DNA of 27,962 nucleotides from an uncultured Flavobacteriales bacterium (lineage in GTDB: Bacteria > Bacteroidota > Bacteroidia > Flavobacteriales_E > Vicingaceae): positions 1 through 27,962 of the forward strand of contig CALALS010000107.1 in NCBI GenBank assembly GCA_937925525.1, in the 5' to 3' direction. The position numbers were made by a program, and so were the translations under genes. How positions within the stretch are numbered: position 1 is the first letter of the stretch; every line of letters begins with the position of its first letter. The notes under the pieces were generated by a model. It was given only the letters and a program-made list of their open reading frames with translations. It made no database searches and was not told the origin of the DNA. Below are positions 1-7,972 of this stretch, piece by piece.

Positions 1-1362
1 ACCAATTGCCCTGAGGAAGAAAGCGGAAGCAAAGTAGATATTATTACTTCTAAACGTAGCACGGGAAGTACGCTAAAGCCGTTTTTGTTTGCTTCTATGC
101 TGGAGGAAGGAATGATTTTGCCCAATGCTTTGGTAGAAGATATTCCTACCCGTATTTCGGGTTATGCGCCTCAAAATTTTGACAGAAGTTATGACGGTGC
201 TGTGCCTGCCAGCAATGCGCTTACTCGTTCGTTAAACATACCTGCGGTTAAAATGTTGCAGGATTACGGCATTCAGCAGTTTTCTAAAAACCTAAACGAA
301 TTGGAATTAAATTCCATCAACAAAGGGGCTAATCATTACGGACTATCATTGATTTTGGGTGGAGCGGAATCTTCGCTTTGGGAATTGTGCAGAGGCTATT
401 ACTTTATGGCGCAGAAACTCAACGGACAAGCTATTACCTCTATTCAATATGAAGCTAGTCAAGCGCAAGAAGAAAAACTGCTGCCTAGTTTTTCAAAGGG
501 TAGCATCTATCAAACCTTTGATGTGTTGACGGGAGTAAACCGACCAAATGAAGAAGGTGCCTGGAAAGTGTTTGAATCTAGCAGAACCATTGCATGGAAA
601 ACGGGAACAAGTTTTGGACAACGTGATGCCTGGGCAATTGGTGTTACGCCTGAATATGTGGTAGGTGTTTGGGCGGGAAATGCAGACGGTGAGGGAAGAC
701 CGGGACTTACAGGAATCCAAGTGGCAGCTCCTATTTTATTTAATGCGTTTAATTATTTACCCGAAACAACCTGGTTCAGCGAACCTGAAAAGGAATTAAA
801 AACGATAGCTACTTGTGCGGTGAGTGGTTATCGGGTTTCATTAAGTTGTCCGCAAACGAAGTACATTAAAACAACCGTTATGGGAATGAATTTTCCGGTG
901 TGTACGTTTCATAAAAAAATTCATTTGGATAACACAGGGAATTACCGAGTAAACAGTAATTGTTACAACATTGATGAAATGAATGAGCAAAGTTGGTTTG
1001 TGTTGCCACCCATTCAGGAGTGGTATTATAAAACCAAAAATCCCGATTATAAGAGTTTACCGCCTATTCACCCTAATTGTGCGGGTGCTTCAGAAAAAAT
1101 GATGGAGATGATTTATCCGAAAGAAGGCTTGAAGTTGTTTGTTCCTAAAAACCTGGACGGTTCGTTGAGTAAATCTGTTTTTGAAGTAGCCCATCGAAGA
1201 ACGGAAGCAGAAATTTATTGGTATTTAGATGAAGATTATTTAGGTACTACTAAGCGTTTACATCAAAAAGAAATCCTAACCACAGAAGGTTTTCATAAAC
1301 TCACTTTGGTAGATGAAGATGGAAACATGATTGAAAAAACAATTGAGTTTGTGGGTAGGTGA
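1..1362 (+). CDS. pbpC: Penicillin-binding protein 1C, C-terminal part (5' end outside window)
   Basis: The reading frame is open from base 1, so the gene starts left of the window and the ATG at 85 is internal. The visible part carries the transpeptidase domain that cross-links peptidoglycan on the periplasmic face. The SxxK motif is STLK at bases 67-78, inside a RSTGSTLKPF context typical of PBP1C. The SxN motif is SLN in SLNIPAV, and the third motif is KTGTS within WKTGTSFGQRDAW. The last 80 or so residues resemble the BiPBP_C domain found at the end of PBP1C proteins. The N-terminal glycosyltransferase domain expected for a bifunctional class A enzyme is not visible. The stop lies 1 base from the stop of the convergent phosphatase gene. 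Motifs are seen directly; the 1C subclass follows from the tail domain and the active-site context. Confidence 0.9.
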   Translation, partial: TNCPEEESGSKVDIITSKRSTGSTLKPFLFASMLEEGMILPNALVEDIPTRISGYAPQNFDRSYDGAVPASNALTRSLNIPAVKMLQDYGIQQFSKNLNELELNSINKGANHYGLSLILGGAESSLWELCRGYYFMAQKLNGQAITSIQYEASQAQEEKLLPSFSKGSIYQTFDVLTGVNRPNEEGAWKVFESSRTIAWKTGTSFGQRDAWAIGVTPEYVVGVWAGNADGEGRPGLTGIQVAAPILFNAFNYLPETTWFSEPEKELKTIATCAVSGYRVSLSCPQTKYIKTTVMGMNFPVCTFHKKIHLDNTGNYRVNSNCYNIDEMNEQSWFVLPPIQEWYYKTKNPDYKSLPPIHPNCAGASEKMMEMIYPKEGLKLFVPKNLDGSLSKSVFEVAHRRTEAEIYWYLDEDYLGTTKRLHQKEILTTEGFHKLTLVDEDGNMIEKTIEFVGR

Positions 1363-1363
1363 T

Positions 1364-3340
1364 TTAAACTTTAATGCCCATAATACAGACATCATCTATT
1401 TGTTCTAGGTTGCCTTTCCATTCATTAAAGATTTTTTCTAAAATCTGTTTTTGCTCTTTCATAGGTTTGTTTTGAAACGCTATAATCTTTTCTTTAAGCT
1501 GAGAATACTTAAATTTTTTCCCTTTTGGTCCACCAAACTGATCGGCATAGCCATCAGTAAACAAGTAAATAGAATCGCCCTTGTTGAGCTGAATAGTATG
1601 ATTAGTAAATGGAGAACTATTTTCGACATAACCAATGGGTTGTTTATCCGCTTTAATTACATTCAATTCATTGTTGTGGAAATAGTAAATGGGGTTGTTA
1701 GCGCCTGCCCAATCAATAGAGTAATCAGTTAAATTAATTCTGGCCAGAGAAATGTCCATACCATCTTTGGTATCGGTATTTTTACCTGATTGATTTAATT
1801 CTAAAATTATCTTTTCTCTGAGTTTGTCGAGAATAAGGGCAGGAGAAATAGTAGGGTTATTGCTACATATTTCATTTAAATATGCCGTGCCAAGCATGGT
1901 TAAAAAAGCACCAGGTACTCCGTGACCGGTGCAATCAACGGCAGCGACATACCAATAATTTTCTTGTTCGTATGTCCAATGAAAATCACCGGAAACGATG
2001 TCTTTAGGCTGAAAAAGAACAAAATGTTCAGGTACTTTTTTTGAAATATCTACAAGTCCCTTAAGAAGTGCCTCCTGAATTCTTTTGGCATAAATAATAC
2101 TATCAATGGTATCTTTATTTTTTTGAGCCAAAAGCTTATGTTGATCTTCAATCTTTACTTTTTGCTCCATAATCATTTTATTGTTTTTTTGCTTCTCTCT
2201 GTTGCTCCTCACCAGAAAAACTGAAGCGGCTAAGAGAATAAGGACTATTGCAATACCAAATAGTAGATATGTTTTTTGCTTCGAAATATTATCTTTTTGT
2301 TGCTGTATTTCTAATTGATTAATTTCATTATTTTTCTTGAGTAATTCGTTTTCTTTTTCTCGTTCTTTTGCCTGATACTTTGTTTCTAACTCCGCCAGCA
2401 TTTTAGTATTTTCAAGAGAATAAAGCGAGTCTTCTAGTCTTTTGGAGTACGTAAAATATTTAAATGCATTCTTAAAGTCACCAAATTTTTCATAAACCTG
2501 TGACATATTGTTCAATGCCAATATTTTGGTACTTATATTATTTATTGAATCGCTGTAAGCTAAAGCTTTTTGAAAATAAGCTATGGCATTATTGAGTTGT
2601 TTCATTTTTACATAAAACTCACCGAGATTATTGTAAACATTTGATAGTTGTTCGAAATTCCTTGTCTCTAGACAAGTTTTCTCGGCCTCAATAAAATAAC
2701 TTTTCGCTTTTATCGGATTATATAAACTTCCTTCTAAGAGCATCATACCTCCAATGTTCGTTAAGGAAGTAGCAATTCCATTTTTATCATTTAAAAGTCG
2801 TTCTATTTGTAATGACTTCTCCATGAATTCAAATGCCTTGTTTAAATCATCTTTATAATAATAGATTGCTCCAATGTTATTAAGGGTATTTTTTAAACCC
2901 TTTTTATTTCCTGTAATTGAATAGACAGCATGAGCCTTTTGAAAAAAGTCAAGAGCCTTATCGAATAAGCTTATTTTAATATAAGTGGCACCAATTTTAT
3001 TGTAAATTTCAGCTAGAATGACATCATTTTTTAACTTTTTAGCTAGTCCTATGCTCTTTATTAAAATATCTATGGCTTTTTTATTTTCATCCTGAAGGTT
3101 AAAAAACTCGTATTCCTCTAAATTACAATCTAATTCTAAAGAAATTATGTTTTTCTGTTTGGCTATCTCTTTAGATTTTTCAAGGTACTCTCTTGATTTC
3201 TCAAAATCATTTACACTAAATTCTCTTGCTTTATTTAAGTAGTTATACCCTACAATTGAATCGTCTATGGAAGCCTTCAGTGCATTGGAAATTCCAGTAC
3301 ATAGAAACAGTAGATTGATTAAAAGTATTTTGTTTTTCAA
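1364..3340 (-). CDS. TPR-containing membrane SpoIIE-type serine phosphatase
   Basis: This is a 658-residue sensor phosphatase. A signal peptide or N-terminal anchor (residues 1-21) is followed by about five TPR repeats (roughly 107-305), a charged coiled coil (310-357), one membrane helix (about 357-377), a second coiled linker and a C-terminal PP2C/SpoIIE domain (about 440-658). Metal-binding motifs are visible: GDF at 451-453 and DCTGHGVPGA at 469-478, then DGMD and a TDGYADQFGG segment. The TPRs should face the periplasm and the phosphatase the cytoplasm. SpoIIE enzymes dephosphorylate Ser/Thr-phosphorylated regulators such as STAS proteins; none is encoded nearby, so the substrate is unknown. 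The only in-frame start is TTG at 3340, because a stop lies four codons upstream and no ATG precedes the TPRs. It is divergent from the small gene at 3388 and its SpoIIE domain is a paralogue of the one at 3800-5845. Confidence 0.85.
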   Translation of the reverse strand: MKNKILLINLLFLCTGISNALKASIDDSIVGYNYLNKAREFSVNDFEKSREYLEKSKEIAKQKNIISLELDCNLEEYEFFNLQDENKKAIDILIKSIGLAKKLKNDVILAEIYNKIGATYIKISLFDKALDFFQKAHAVYSITGNKKGLKNTLNNIGAIYYYKDDLNKAFEFMEKSLQIERLLNDKNGIATSLTNIGGMMLLEGSLYNPIKAKSYFIEAEKTCLETRNFEQLSNVYNNLGEFYVKMKQLNNAIAYFQKALAYSDSINNISTKILALNNMSQVYEKFGDFKNAFKYFTYSKRLEDSLYSLENTKMLAELETKYQAKEREKENELLKKNNEINQLEIQQQKDNISKQKTYLLFGIAIVLILLAASVFLVRSNREKQKNNKMIMEQKVKIEDQHKLLAQKNKDTIDSIIYAKRIQEALLKGLVDISKKVPEHFVLFQPKDIVSGDFHWTYEQENYWYVAAVDCTGHGVPGAFLTMLGTAYLNEICSNNPTISPALILDKLREKIILELNQSGKNTDTKDGMDISLARINLTDYSIDWAGANNPIYYFHNNELNVIKADKQPIGYVENSSPFTNHTIQLNKGDSIYLFTDGYADQFGGPKGKKFKYSQLKEKIIAFQNKPMKEQKQILEKIFNEWKGNLEQIDDVCIMGIKV

Positions 3341-3387
3341 TTGAAAAAGTTATAATTGTAAAATAAACCACTAAAAATATAAAATTT

Positions 3388-3684
3388 ATGGCAACAGGCG
3401 TAATTAAAGAAATAGGTGCTGATTATCAGTCATCTCAAATAATTCAAGATAGTGATAGTTCAATAATATCTTCAGGTCCAATCGATGACTTTATTGAAGT
3501 TGGAGATGGGGTTAGTTATGGAGATGCCGGAGGAACAGCCGATAATGTAAAGGAAATTACTAAAGTTAAAATTACTGGTGATTTAACAGATGCAGAGATG
3601 CAATGTGTAAATGCATTAGTTAAATCATTAAATGGAAGAGACGGTAAAGGCAATATTAAAATTGCTATTAAAACTAAAATGTAG
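3388..3684 (+). CDS. Small protein of unknown function (98 aa)
   Basis: I do not recognise this family. The protein is short, soluble, serine- and aspartate-rich in its first half and lysine-rich at the end, with no signal peptide or membrane helix and a single cysteine. It starts MATGVIKEIG and later contains a VGDGVSYGD segment and an ADNVKEI segment. That spacing is loosely reminiscent of a five-strand OB fold of the cold-shock type (Gly-Val-Lys at the start, Gly-Asp-x-Val-Ser in the middle, Ala-x-Asn-Val near the end), but the aromatic RNA-binding residues of CspA are missing, so this is only a structural guess. It is divergent from the TPR phosphatase, and a strong hairpin terminator follows 22 bases after its stop, which supports an expressed, single-gene unit. 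Lying between two sensor phosphatases makes a role in the same signalling possible but unproven. Confidence 0.7.
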   Translation: MATGVIKEIGADYQSSQIIQDSDSSIISSGPIDDFIEVGDGVSYGDAGGTADNVKEITKVKITGDLTDAEMQCVNALVKSLNGRDGKGNIKIAIKTKM

Positions 3685-3706
3685 TTTTTACTTTAATTTA
3701 AAGTAT

Positions 3707-3737
3707 AAAAGCCACTTAAAAAGTGGCTTTTTTTTAT
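3707..3737. terminator. Strong rho-independent terminator, probably bidirectional
   Basis: A perfect 11-bp stem (3707-3717 with 3721-3731) closes on a 3-base AAA loop and runs into a T tract on the forward strand. The core pairing is GCCACTT with AAGTGGC. On the reverse strand the A-rich left arm supplies a shorter U tract, so the same hairpin can also end transcription coming from the phosphatase gene at 3800-5845. It lies between the 3388-3684 gene and that convergent gene. Confidence 0.85.
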
Positions 3738-3763
3738 ATTCTAACTCCAATTACACATACATT
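3734..3763 (-). pseudogene. Vestigial 3' end of a SpoIIE phosphatase gene
   Basis: Read on the reverse strand, this stretch encodes N-V-C-V-I-G-V-R-I-stop. It matches 26 of 30 bases of the live gene's end at 3800-3829, which encodes D-V-C-V-I-G-V-K-I-stop. Two of the four differences fall at third codon positions. Immediately upstream in its own frame the similarity ends in an unrelated repeat-like sequence and a stop codon. It therefore looks like the detached tail of a duplicated or truncated phosphatase gene, not a functional gene. Confidence 0.6.
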
Positions 3764-3789
3764 CCTTCGACACGCTCAGGACAGGCTGA
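3764..3789. repeat. Candidate dispersed intergenic repeat fragment
   Basis: This GC-richer 26-base stretch contains CGACACGCTCAGGACAGGCT and stands out from its AT-rich surroundings. From memory it resembles short intergenic repeats of the CTGTCCTGAGC...TCGAAGG type that recur in many Bacteroidota genomes. I saw only this one copy in the window. It sits exactly between the vestigial and the live phosphatase 3' ends. Confidence 0.4.
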
Positions 3790-3799
3790 CTCGTATGAA

Positions 3800-5845
3800 T
3801 TATATTTTAACACCAATAACACATACATCGTCAAGCTGTTCGAGTGAGGCTTTCCAGTTATTAAACTCTTCTTCCAATAATTTTTTTTGAGTTTCTATTT
3901 CTTTGTTAGATATGCTTAGTAAATACTCTTTAAATCTTACGGTCTTATATTTTTTACCTTTTTCACCTCCAAACTGGTCAGCAAATCCATCGCTGTACAA
4001 ATAAATTATATCACCTGTTTGTAGTTGTATTTTGTGATTAGTAAAATCATTCTTTTCCGAAAAATAACCAACGGGTTGTTTGTCGGCTTTATATTCTATT
4101 AATTCTCCGTTTCGAATTAAAATTAAGGGATTGTTGGCGCCTGCCCAACTTAATTTCAGTGTGTTTGGATTAAAGTTACATAGGGAAACATCCATTCCAT
4201 CTCTTACGTTTTTATCACTTTTTGCAAATGTATCAACCACTAACTCTGTTGTTTTGTCTAAAATTTTTGAGGGAGATGAAACATTATACTCGTCTATTAC
4301 TCTATTTAATGCATTGCTACATACCATGCTTACCATAGCTCCGGGAACTCCATGTCCCGTACAATCTGCAGCGGCAAATAATATGTTTTCATTAACCTCC
4401 TTCATCCAGTAAAAATCTCCGGCTACTATATCTTTTGGTTTGTAAAGAATAAAGCTGTTGGGTAGTTTTTCTTTCCAGACAGCATCGGAAGGTAGAATAG
4501 CATCTTGAAGACGTTTGGCGTAAGTAATACTATCGACAATTTCTGTGTTTTTTTCAGCAAGCTGTTCTTTTTGTTTTTCAATTTCTTGGGTTCTTAACTG
4601 AACTTTTAGTTCCAAGTTTTTTGATAGGTCTTCTACTTCTTTAAAGGCATTAGTAAACCTTTTTGCGACTATATAAATTTGCATTAATAAAAATAGGGCA
4701 AATGCTATAGGAATAATTTCTCCGTATGGAGTAAGTTTGATATTAGTTGAATGCAGAATATCATTTGCACTGGCAAACAGCATTGCAAAAATCCCAAATA
4801 ATTGTGCGTAGGCTTCTGTTTTTCGATTTCTACTTGCTTTAAATAGTAAGTAAATAATGTAGATAATTCCTAAAGCAATTACTATTTGAAAGTACCTAAG
4901 TGTACTGGTAAATAGCATGACATTAGTCAATAGTATAAAAATACCGTATGCAAATGAAATAATACTAAACCATTTGATAATCGCATTTTTGCTGTTTTCA
5001 ACATAAAGCGACTTTATGTAAAGTAAACCTATTGGAAAAAGCATAAAGCTAGATAGGTAATAGATTTTACTTTGCCAATTAAAGGATAACCCGGCTTCAA
5101 GCTTTAAGTACTGATAGATATAGTTTTCGCCAAATGAGATTAATTTTAATACAATTAATAAACAGAATATTCCAAAAAACAGAGCGGGCTTATTACTTCT
5201 TCTAAAAAAGAATATGATAAAGTGATAAAAACTCATTATCAAAATAGCACCAATCCATAGTAACTCTTTAATATTATTTACTTTTTCTTTTTTAAGAATG
5301 GAACCGGTAAAGCCTATTTTAAAAGGTTTTACAATGCCTCCATTAAATAAAACTTCATTGGAAATCTGCACTATTACCTCATATTTAGAAGACTTCGGAA
5401 GGGCAACTAAATCTTCCACCATCATAGGTTTTGTGTTTTCTGTCTGACTGATTTCCCCTCTTTTACTAACTAACTCTCCATTTACCCATACTTTACTGGC
5501 AGACCACAACTTAGGAATAACCAAACTTTGATTTTCTTTATCGGTTTCAATCCAAAAACGATAAGTGCCGTATCCTTCTTTTTTTGGTTTTTCACCGCTT
5601 GGTAATTTATAGTTAGTCCATGAACTTGGGATGTTAACTTTAATTGAACTGGCTTTACTCGAATCTATATTTTCCGGGCTTAATAGTTTTTTCCAGTAAA
5701 ATTCTGCTTCACAGTTTATAGTTTTTATCTCGTCATACTCATCGGCTAAAGCTATTTCAGAGCTAATAGCAAACAGTAGTAAAAAAATAAGTTTATATGT
5801 AATTAGGTTTCTCAAGAGTATTGAAACAATGTTTGAAAGATACAA
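3800..5845 (-). CDS. 7TM-sensor SpoIIE-type serine phosphatase (7TMR-DISM family)
   Basis: This 681-residue protein has a signal peptide, an extracellular beta-rich domain (about 40-185) of the 7TMR-DISM type that may bind a ligand, seven membrane helices (about 194-214, 218-238, 262-280, 288-311, 318-336, 346-362, 377-395), a coiled-coil linker (about 400-435) and a cytoplasmic SpoIIE/PP2C domain (about 460-681). Metal-site motifs are GDFYW at 476-480 and DCTGHGVPGA at 494-503, with a later DGMD and SDGFADQFGG. No ATG is available: candidates are TTG at 5845, two bases from the xerD stop, and TTG at 5815, which gives a cleaner signal peptide beginning (M)RNLITYKLIF. The small gap to xerD suggests translational coupling. 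Its substrate is not identifiable here; the phosphatase domain is paralogous to that at 1364-3340. Confidence 0.87.
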   Translation of the reverse strand: MYLSNIVSILLRNLITYKLIFLLLFAISSEIALADEYDEIKTINCEAEFYWKKLLSPENIDSSKASSIKVNIPSSWTNYKLPSGEKPKKEGYGTYRFWIETDKENQSLVIPKLWSASKVWVNGELVSKRGEISQTENTKPMMVEDLVALPKSSKYEVIVQISNEVLFNGGIVKPFKIGFTGSILKKEKVNNIKELLWIGAILIMSFYHFIIFFFRRSNKPALFFGIFCLLIVLKLISFGENYIYQYLKLEAGLSFNWQSKIYYLSSFMLFPIGLLYIKSLYVENSKNAIIKWFSIISFAYGIFILLTNVMLFTSTLRYFQIVIALGIIYIIYLLFKASRNRKTEAYAQLFGIFAMLFASANDILHSTNIKLTPYGEIIPIAFALFLLMQIYIVAKRFTNAFKEVEDLSKNLELKVQLRTQEIEKQKEQLAEKNTEIVDSITYAKRLQDAILPSDAVWKEKLPNSFILYKPKDIVAGDFYWMKEVNENILFAAADCTGHGVPGAMVSMVCSNALNRVIDEYNVSSPSKILDKTTELVVDTFAKSDKNVRDGMDVSLCNFNPNTLKLSWAGANNPLILIRNGELIEYKADKQPVGYFSEKNDFTNHKIQLQTGDIIYLYSDGFADQFGGEKGKKYKTVRFKEYLLSISNKEIETQKKLLEEEFNNWKASLEQLDDVCVIGVKI

Positions 5846-5847
5846 TA

Positions 5848-6750
5848 TTATTTATTTCTGGGATGATACTTCAATATATTATCTTTTAAAAATTGGTTTT
5901 CAAGATGTGTGTATATTTCTGTAGTTAAAATGGATTCATGCCCTAACATTTCTTGAACGGCTCTTAAGTCTGCTCCGCCTGCAACTAAATGAGAAGCAAA
6001 TGAGTGTCGAAAGGAGTGAGGTGAGATGCTTTTTTGAATCCCTGCTTTTTCTGTAAGTTTTTTTACCACTATAAAAATCATTACTCTAGTTAGTTTACTT
6101 CCATTTCTATTTAGGTATAAAAAGTCTTCATGACCTTTTTTGATTTCTTGATGATTTCTAGTGCTGGAAATATAAAACTTCATTTCTTTCTCGGCCTTTT
6201 TGCTAAGCGGAACGAGTCTTTCTTTATTTCCCTTTCCAATAACCCTAATATACCCTTCATTAAAATAAAGATTTGAAATCCTTAAATCGATTAACTCAGA
6301 AACCCTTAGTCCGCAAGAGTAAAGAGTTTCTATTATTGACTTATTTCTGTGTCCGTCAAACTTACTCAAATCAATGGCTTTTTGGATTTCGTCAATTTCA
6401 TCTATACTTAGTACTTCAGGTAATTTTCTTCCAATTTTAGGTGTTTCAAGTAATTCTGCCGGACTCTCTTTAATAACATCTTCTAATAGCAAATACTTAA
6501 AAAAGGTTTTAATTCCGCTTAAACATCTGCCTTGAGACCTGGCGCTTAAACCTTTGTCTGAAAAACTTTCAATAAAACCAATTAAATTCTTTTGAGTTAT
6601 TTTTTCAGGGGAGACTTCAATTTTTTGTTCCTTCAAATATTCAACAAGTTTTTTTATGTCATTTTTATAAGCATCTATTGAGTTTTTTGACAATGACCTC
6701 TCAAGCTTAAGATATGAAAGAAACCCTTTTATATATATATCCCATGTCAT
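5848..6750 (-). CDS. xerD: Tyrosine recombinase XerD
   Basis: This 300-residue site-specific recombinase is the usual length for XerC/XerD, which resolve chromosome dimers at dif during division. The N-terminal SAM-like core-binding domain spans about 1-90 and the catalytic domain about 108-300. All expected active-site residues are visible: R149 (CGLRVSEL), K173 (GKGNKER), H245 and R248 (HSFRHSFASHL), H271 (LGHES) and the nucleophile Y280 (TTEIYTHL). The start is an ATG preceded by a good TAnnTTTG element. Divergence from aroQ is an arrangement I recall from other Bacteroidota. XerD is preferred over XerC or an integrase because there are no mobile-element signs around it. No dif site was recognised in the window. 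Confidence 0.92.
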   Translation of the reverse strand: MTWDIYIKGFLSYLKLERSLSKNSIDAYKNDIKKLVEYLKEQKIEVSPEKITQKNLIGFIESFSDKGLSARSQGRCLSGIKTFFKYLLLEDVIKESPAELLETPKIGRKLPEVLSIDEIDEIQKAIDLSKFDGHRNKSIIETLYSCGLRVSELIDLRISNLYFNEGYIRVIGKGNKERLVPLSKKAEKEMKFYISSTRNHQEIKKGHEDFLYLNRNGSKLTRVMIFIVVKKLTEKAGIQKSISPHSFRHSFASHLVAGGADLRAVQEMLGHESILTTEIYTHLENQFLKDNILKYHPRNK

Positions 6751-6756
6751 TCCTCA

Positions 6757-6772
6757 CAAAAGTATAAATTTG
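6757..6772. promoter_or_regulatory. Back-to-back promoter elements for xerD and aroQ
   Basis: Two TAnnTTTG-type -7 boxes lie directly side by side: TACTTTTG on the reverse strand (6757-6764), about 6 bases from the xerD ATG, and TAAATTTG on the forward strand (6765-6772), 16 bases before the aroQ ATG. Both match the Bacteroidota housekeeping consensus. The -33 partners are not clear. Leaders would be very short, and xerD could be leaderless. Confidence 0.5.
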
Positions 6773-6788
6773 TGCTTTGTCTTAACTT

Positions 6789-7223
6789 ATGAAGTATATA
6801 ATTATCAATGGACCAAACCTAAATTTGTTAGGTAAACGACAAACCGACATCTATGGTTCGAAAGATTTTGATACATATCTAAACGAACTTCGTAAAAGTT
6901 TCCCTGATTTATCAATTGAATATTTTCAAAGTAATATTGAAGGTGAAATAATTGATAAACTTCATGAAGTTGGATTTTCATATAAGGGAATTATAATAAA
7001 TGCCGGAGGTTATAGCCACACTTCTGTTAGTATTGCTGATGCTATATCTTCTGTTCAATCTCCTGTTTTAGAAGTACATATCTCAAATATATATGCTCGT
7101 GAAGAGTTTCGCCACATTTCTTTATTGTCGAAAAACTGTGTTGGAGTAATAGCCGGATTGGGTTTAAAGTCTTATGAATTGGCACTCCAATACTTTAATA
7201 ATATTAAGCTTGAAGAGAGGTAA
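6789..7223 (+). CDS. aroQ: Type II 3-dehydroquinate dehydratase
   Basis: The product converts 3-dehydroquinate to 3-dehydroshikimate, the third step of the shikimate pathway for aromatic compounds, in the cytoplasm. At 144 residues it has the normal length of the dodecameric type II enzyme. Family motifs are in order: NGPNLNLLGKR near the N terminus, the catalytic tyrosine Y22 on the flexible lid (TDIYG), NAGGYSHTS at 71-79 with the substrate-binding asparagine, and EVHISN with the catalytic H97, followed by YAREEFRH. It starts with an ATG next to a promoter shared head to head with xerD. No other shikimate gene is nearby. Confidence 0.95.
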   Translation: MKYIIINGPNLNLLGKRQTDIYGSKDFDTYLNELRKSFPDLSIEYFQSNIEGEIIDKLHEVGFSYKGIIINAGGYSHTSVSIADAISSVQSPVLEVHISNIYAREEFRHISLLSKNCVGVIAGLGLKSYELALQYFNNIKLEER

Positions 7224-7329
7224 TTATTTATTAATAAGACTATGCCCTTCAAAAAATCAACAAAATATTTCCCAATAAGGAAAAAAAACATCATCTTTGC
7301 CGCCCTTTTAACAATTTAAATTAAAATTT

Positions 7330-7962
7330 ATGCCTGCAAAAATTAGACTACAACGTCACGGAAAGAAGAAAGCTGCTTTCTTTCACATTGTAGTTGCGGA
7401 CAGTAGAGCCCCACGGGATGGGAAGTACATAGAAAAATTAGGCACTTACAACCCGGTCTCAAACCCTGCAACTATAGATATTAACTTTGATAGCGCCATT
7501 AATTGGCTTAACAAAGGTGCTCAACCAACTGATACGGCTAGAGCAATTCTTTCATATAAAGGAGTACTTTACAAAAAGCATCTTTTAGGTGGAGTAAAAA
7601 AAGGAGCCTTAACTCAAGAACAAGCTGATAAAAAGTTTGATGAGTGGCTGAAAAATAAAACAGATAAAATTGATGCTAAGGTTGCTAAACTTGCTGAAGC
7701 TTCAAATCAATCAGCTGCTGAAAAACTAGCTGCAGAAAAAGCCGCAAATGAAAAACGCGCTGCTGAAATTTCTGCAAAACTAGCTGCGGCTTCTCAACCT
7801 GAAGAAGTGGCTGCTGAGCCAACTGCAGAAGCAGAAGCTCCTGTAGCTGCGGAAGCCGTTGAGACGGCACCTGCCTCTGAAGAAGCAAAAAAGGAAGACG
7901 AGCCTAAAGCAGAAGCTGCTCCTGAAACCAACGAAGGAGAAGAGGCTAAATCTGCTGAGTAA
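7330..7962 (+). CDS. rpsP: 30S ribosomal protein S16 with long acidic C-terminal extension
   Basis: The first 80-85 residues (MPAKIRLQRHGKKKAAFFHI..., then KYIEKLGTYNP) are the conserved S16 core, which binds 16S rRNA and helps 30S assembly. The family core is about 80 residues, but this protein has 210. The extra part is a charged linker (about 95-125) and an Ala/Glu/Lys/Pro-rich low-complexity tail (about 125-210). Extended S16 proteins are, as I recall, common in Bacteroidota, so this is a lineage feature and not a fusion error. rimM starts 10 bases after the stop; the two genes form the conserved rpsP-rimM unit in which RimM assists maturation near S16/S19. A CATCTTTG element at 7292-7299 may be part of the promoter. 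Confidence 0.95.
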   Translation: MPAKIRLQRHGKKKAAFFHIVVADSRAPRDGKYIEKLGTYNPVSNPATIDINFDSAINWLNKGAQPTDTARAILSYKGVLYKKHLLGGVKKGALTQEQADKKFDEWLKNKTDKIDAKVAKLAEASNQSAAEKLAAEKAANEKRAAEISAKLAAASQPEEVAAEPTAEAEAPVAAEAVETAPASEEAKKEDEPKAEAAPETNEGEEAKSAE

Positions 7963-7972
7963 TTCTATTCAA

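Noticed and set aside
3632..3847. Forward open frame across the terminator and vestigial tail
   Set aside because: It runs through a strong hairpin and a repeat fragment, overlaps two genes and has no recognisable protein features.
5848..6750. xerD read as an integrase of a mobile island
   Set aside because: It has XerD length and motifs, a housekeeping neighbour (aroQ), and no attachment repeats, tRNA or phage genes nearby.
7685..7888. Reverse open frame inside rpsP
   Set aside because: It is a Leu/Gln-rich mirror of the Ala/Glu-rich S16 tail, with no start signal and no plausible product.
7859..7972. N-terminal extension of rimM
   Set aside because: It overlaps the rpsP tail; the conserved RimM domain begins right at the ATG at 7973.
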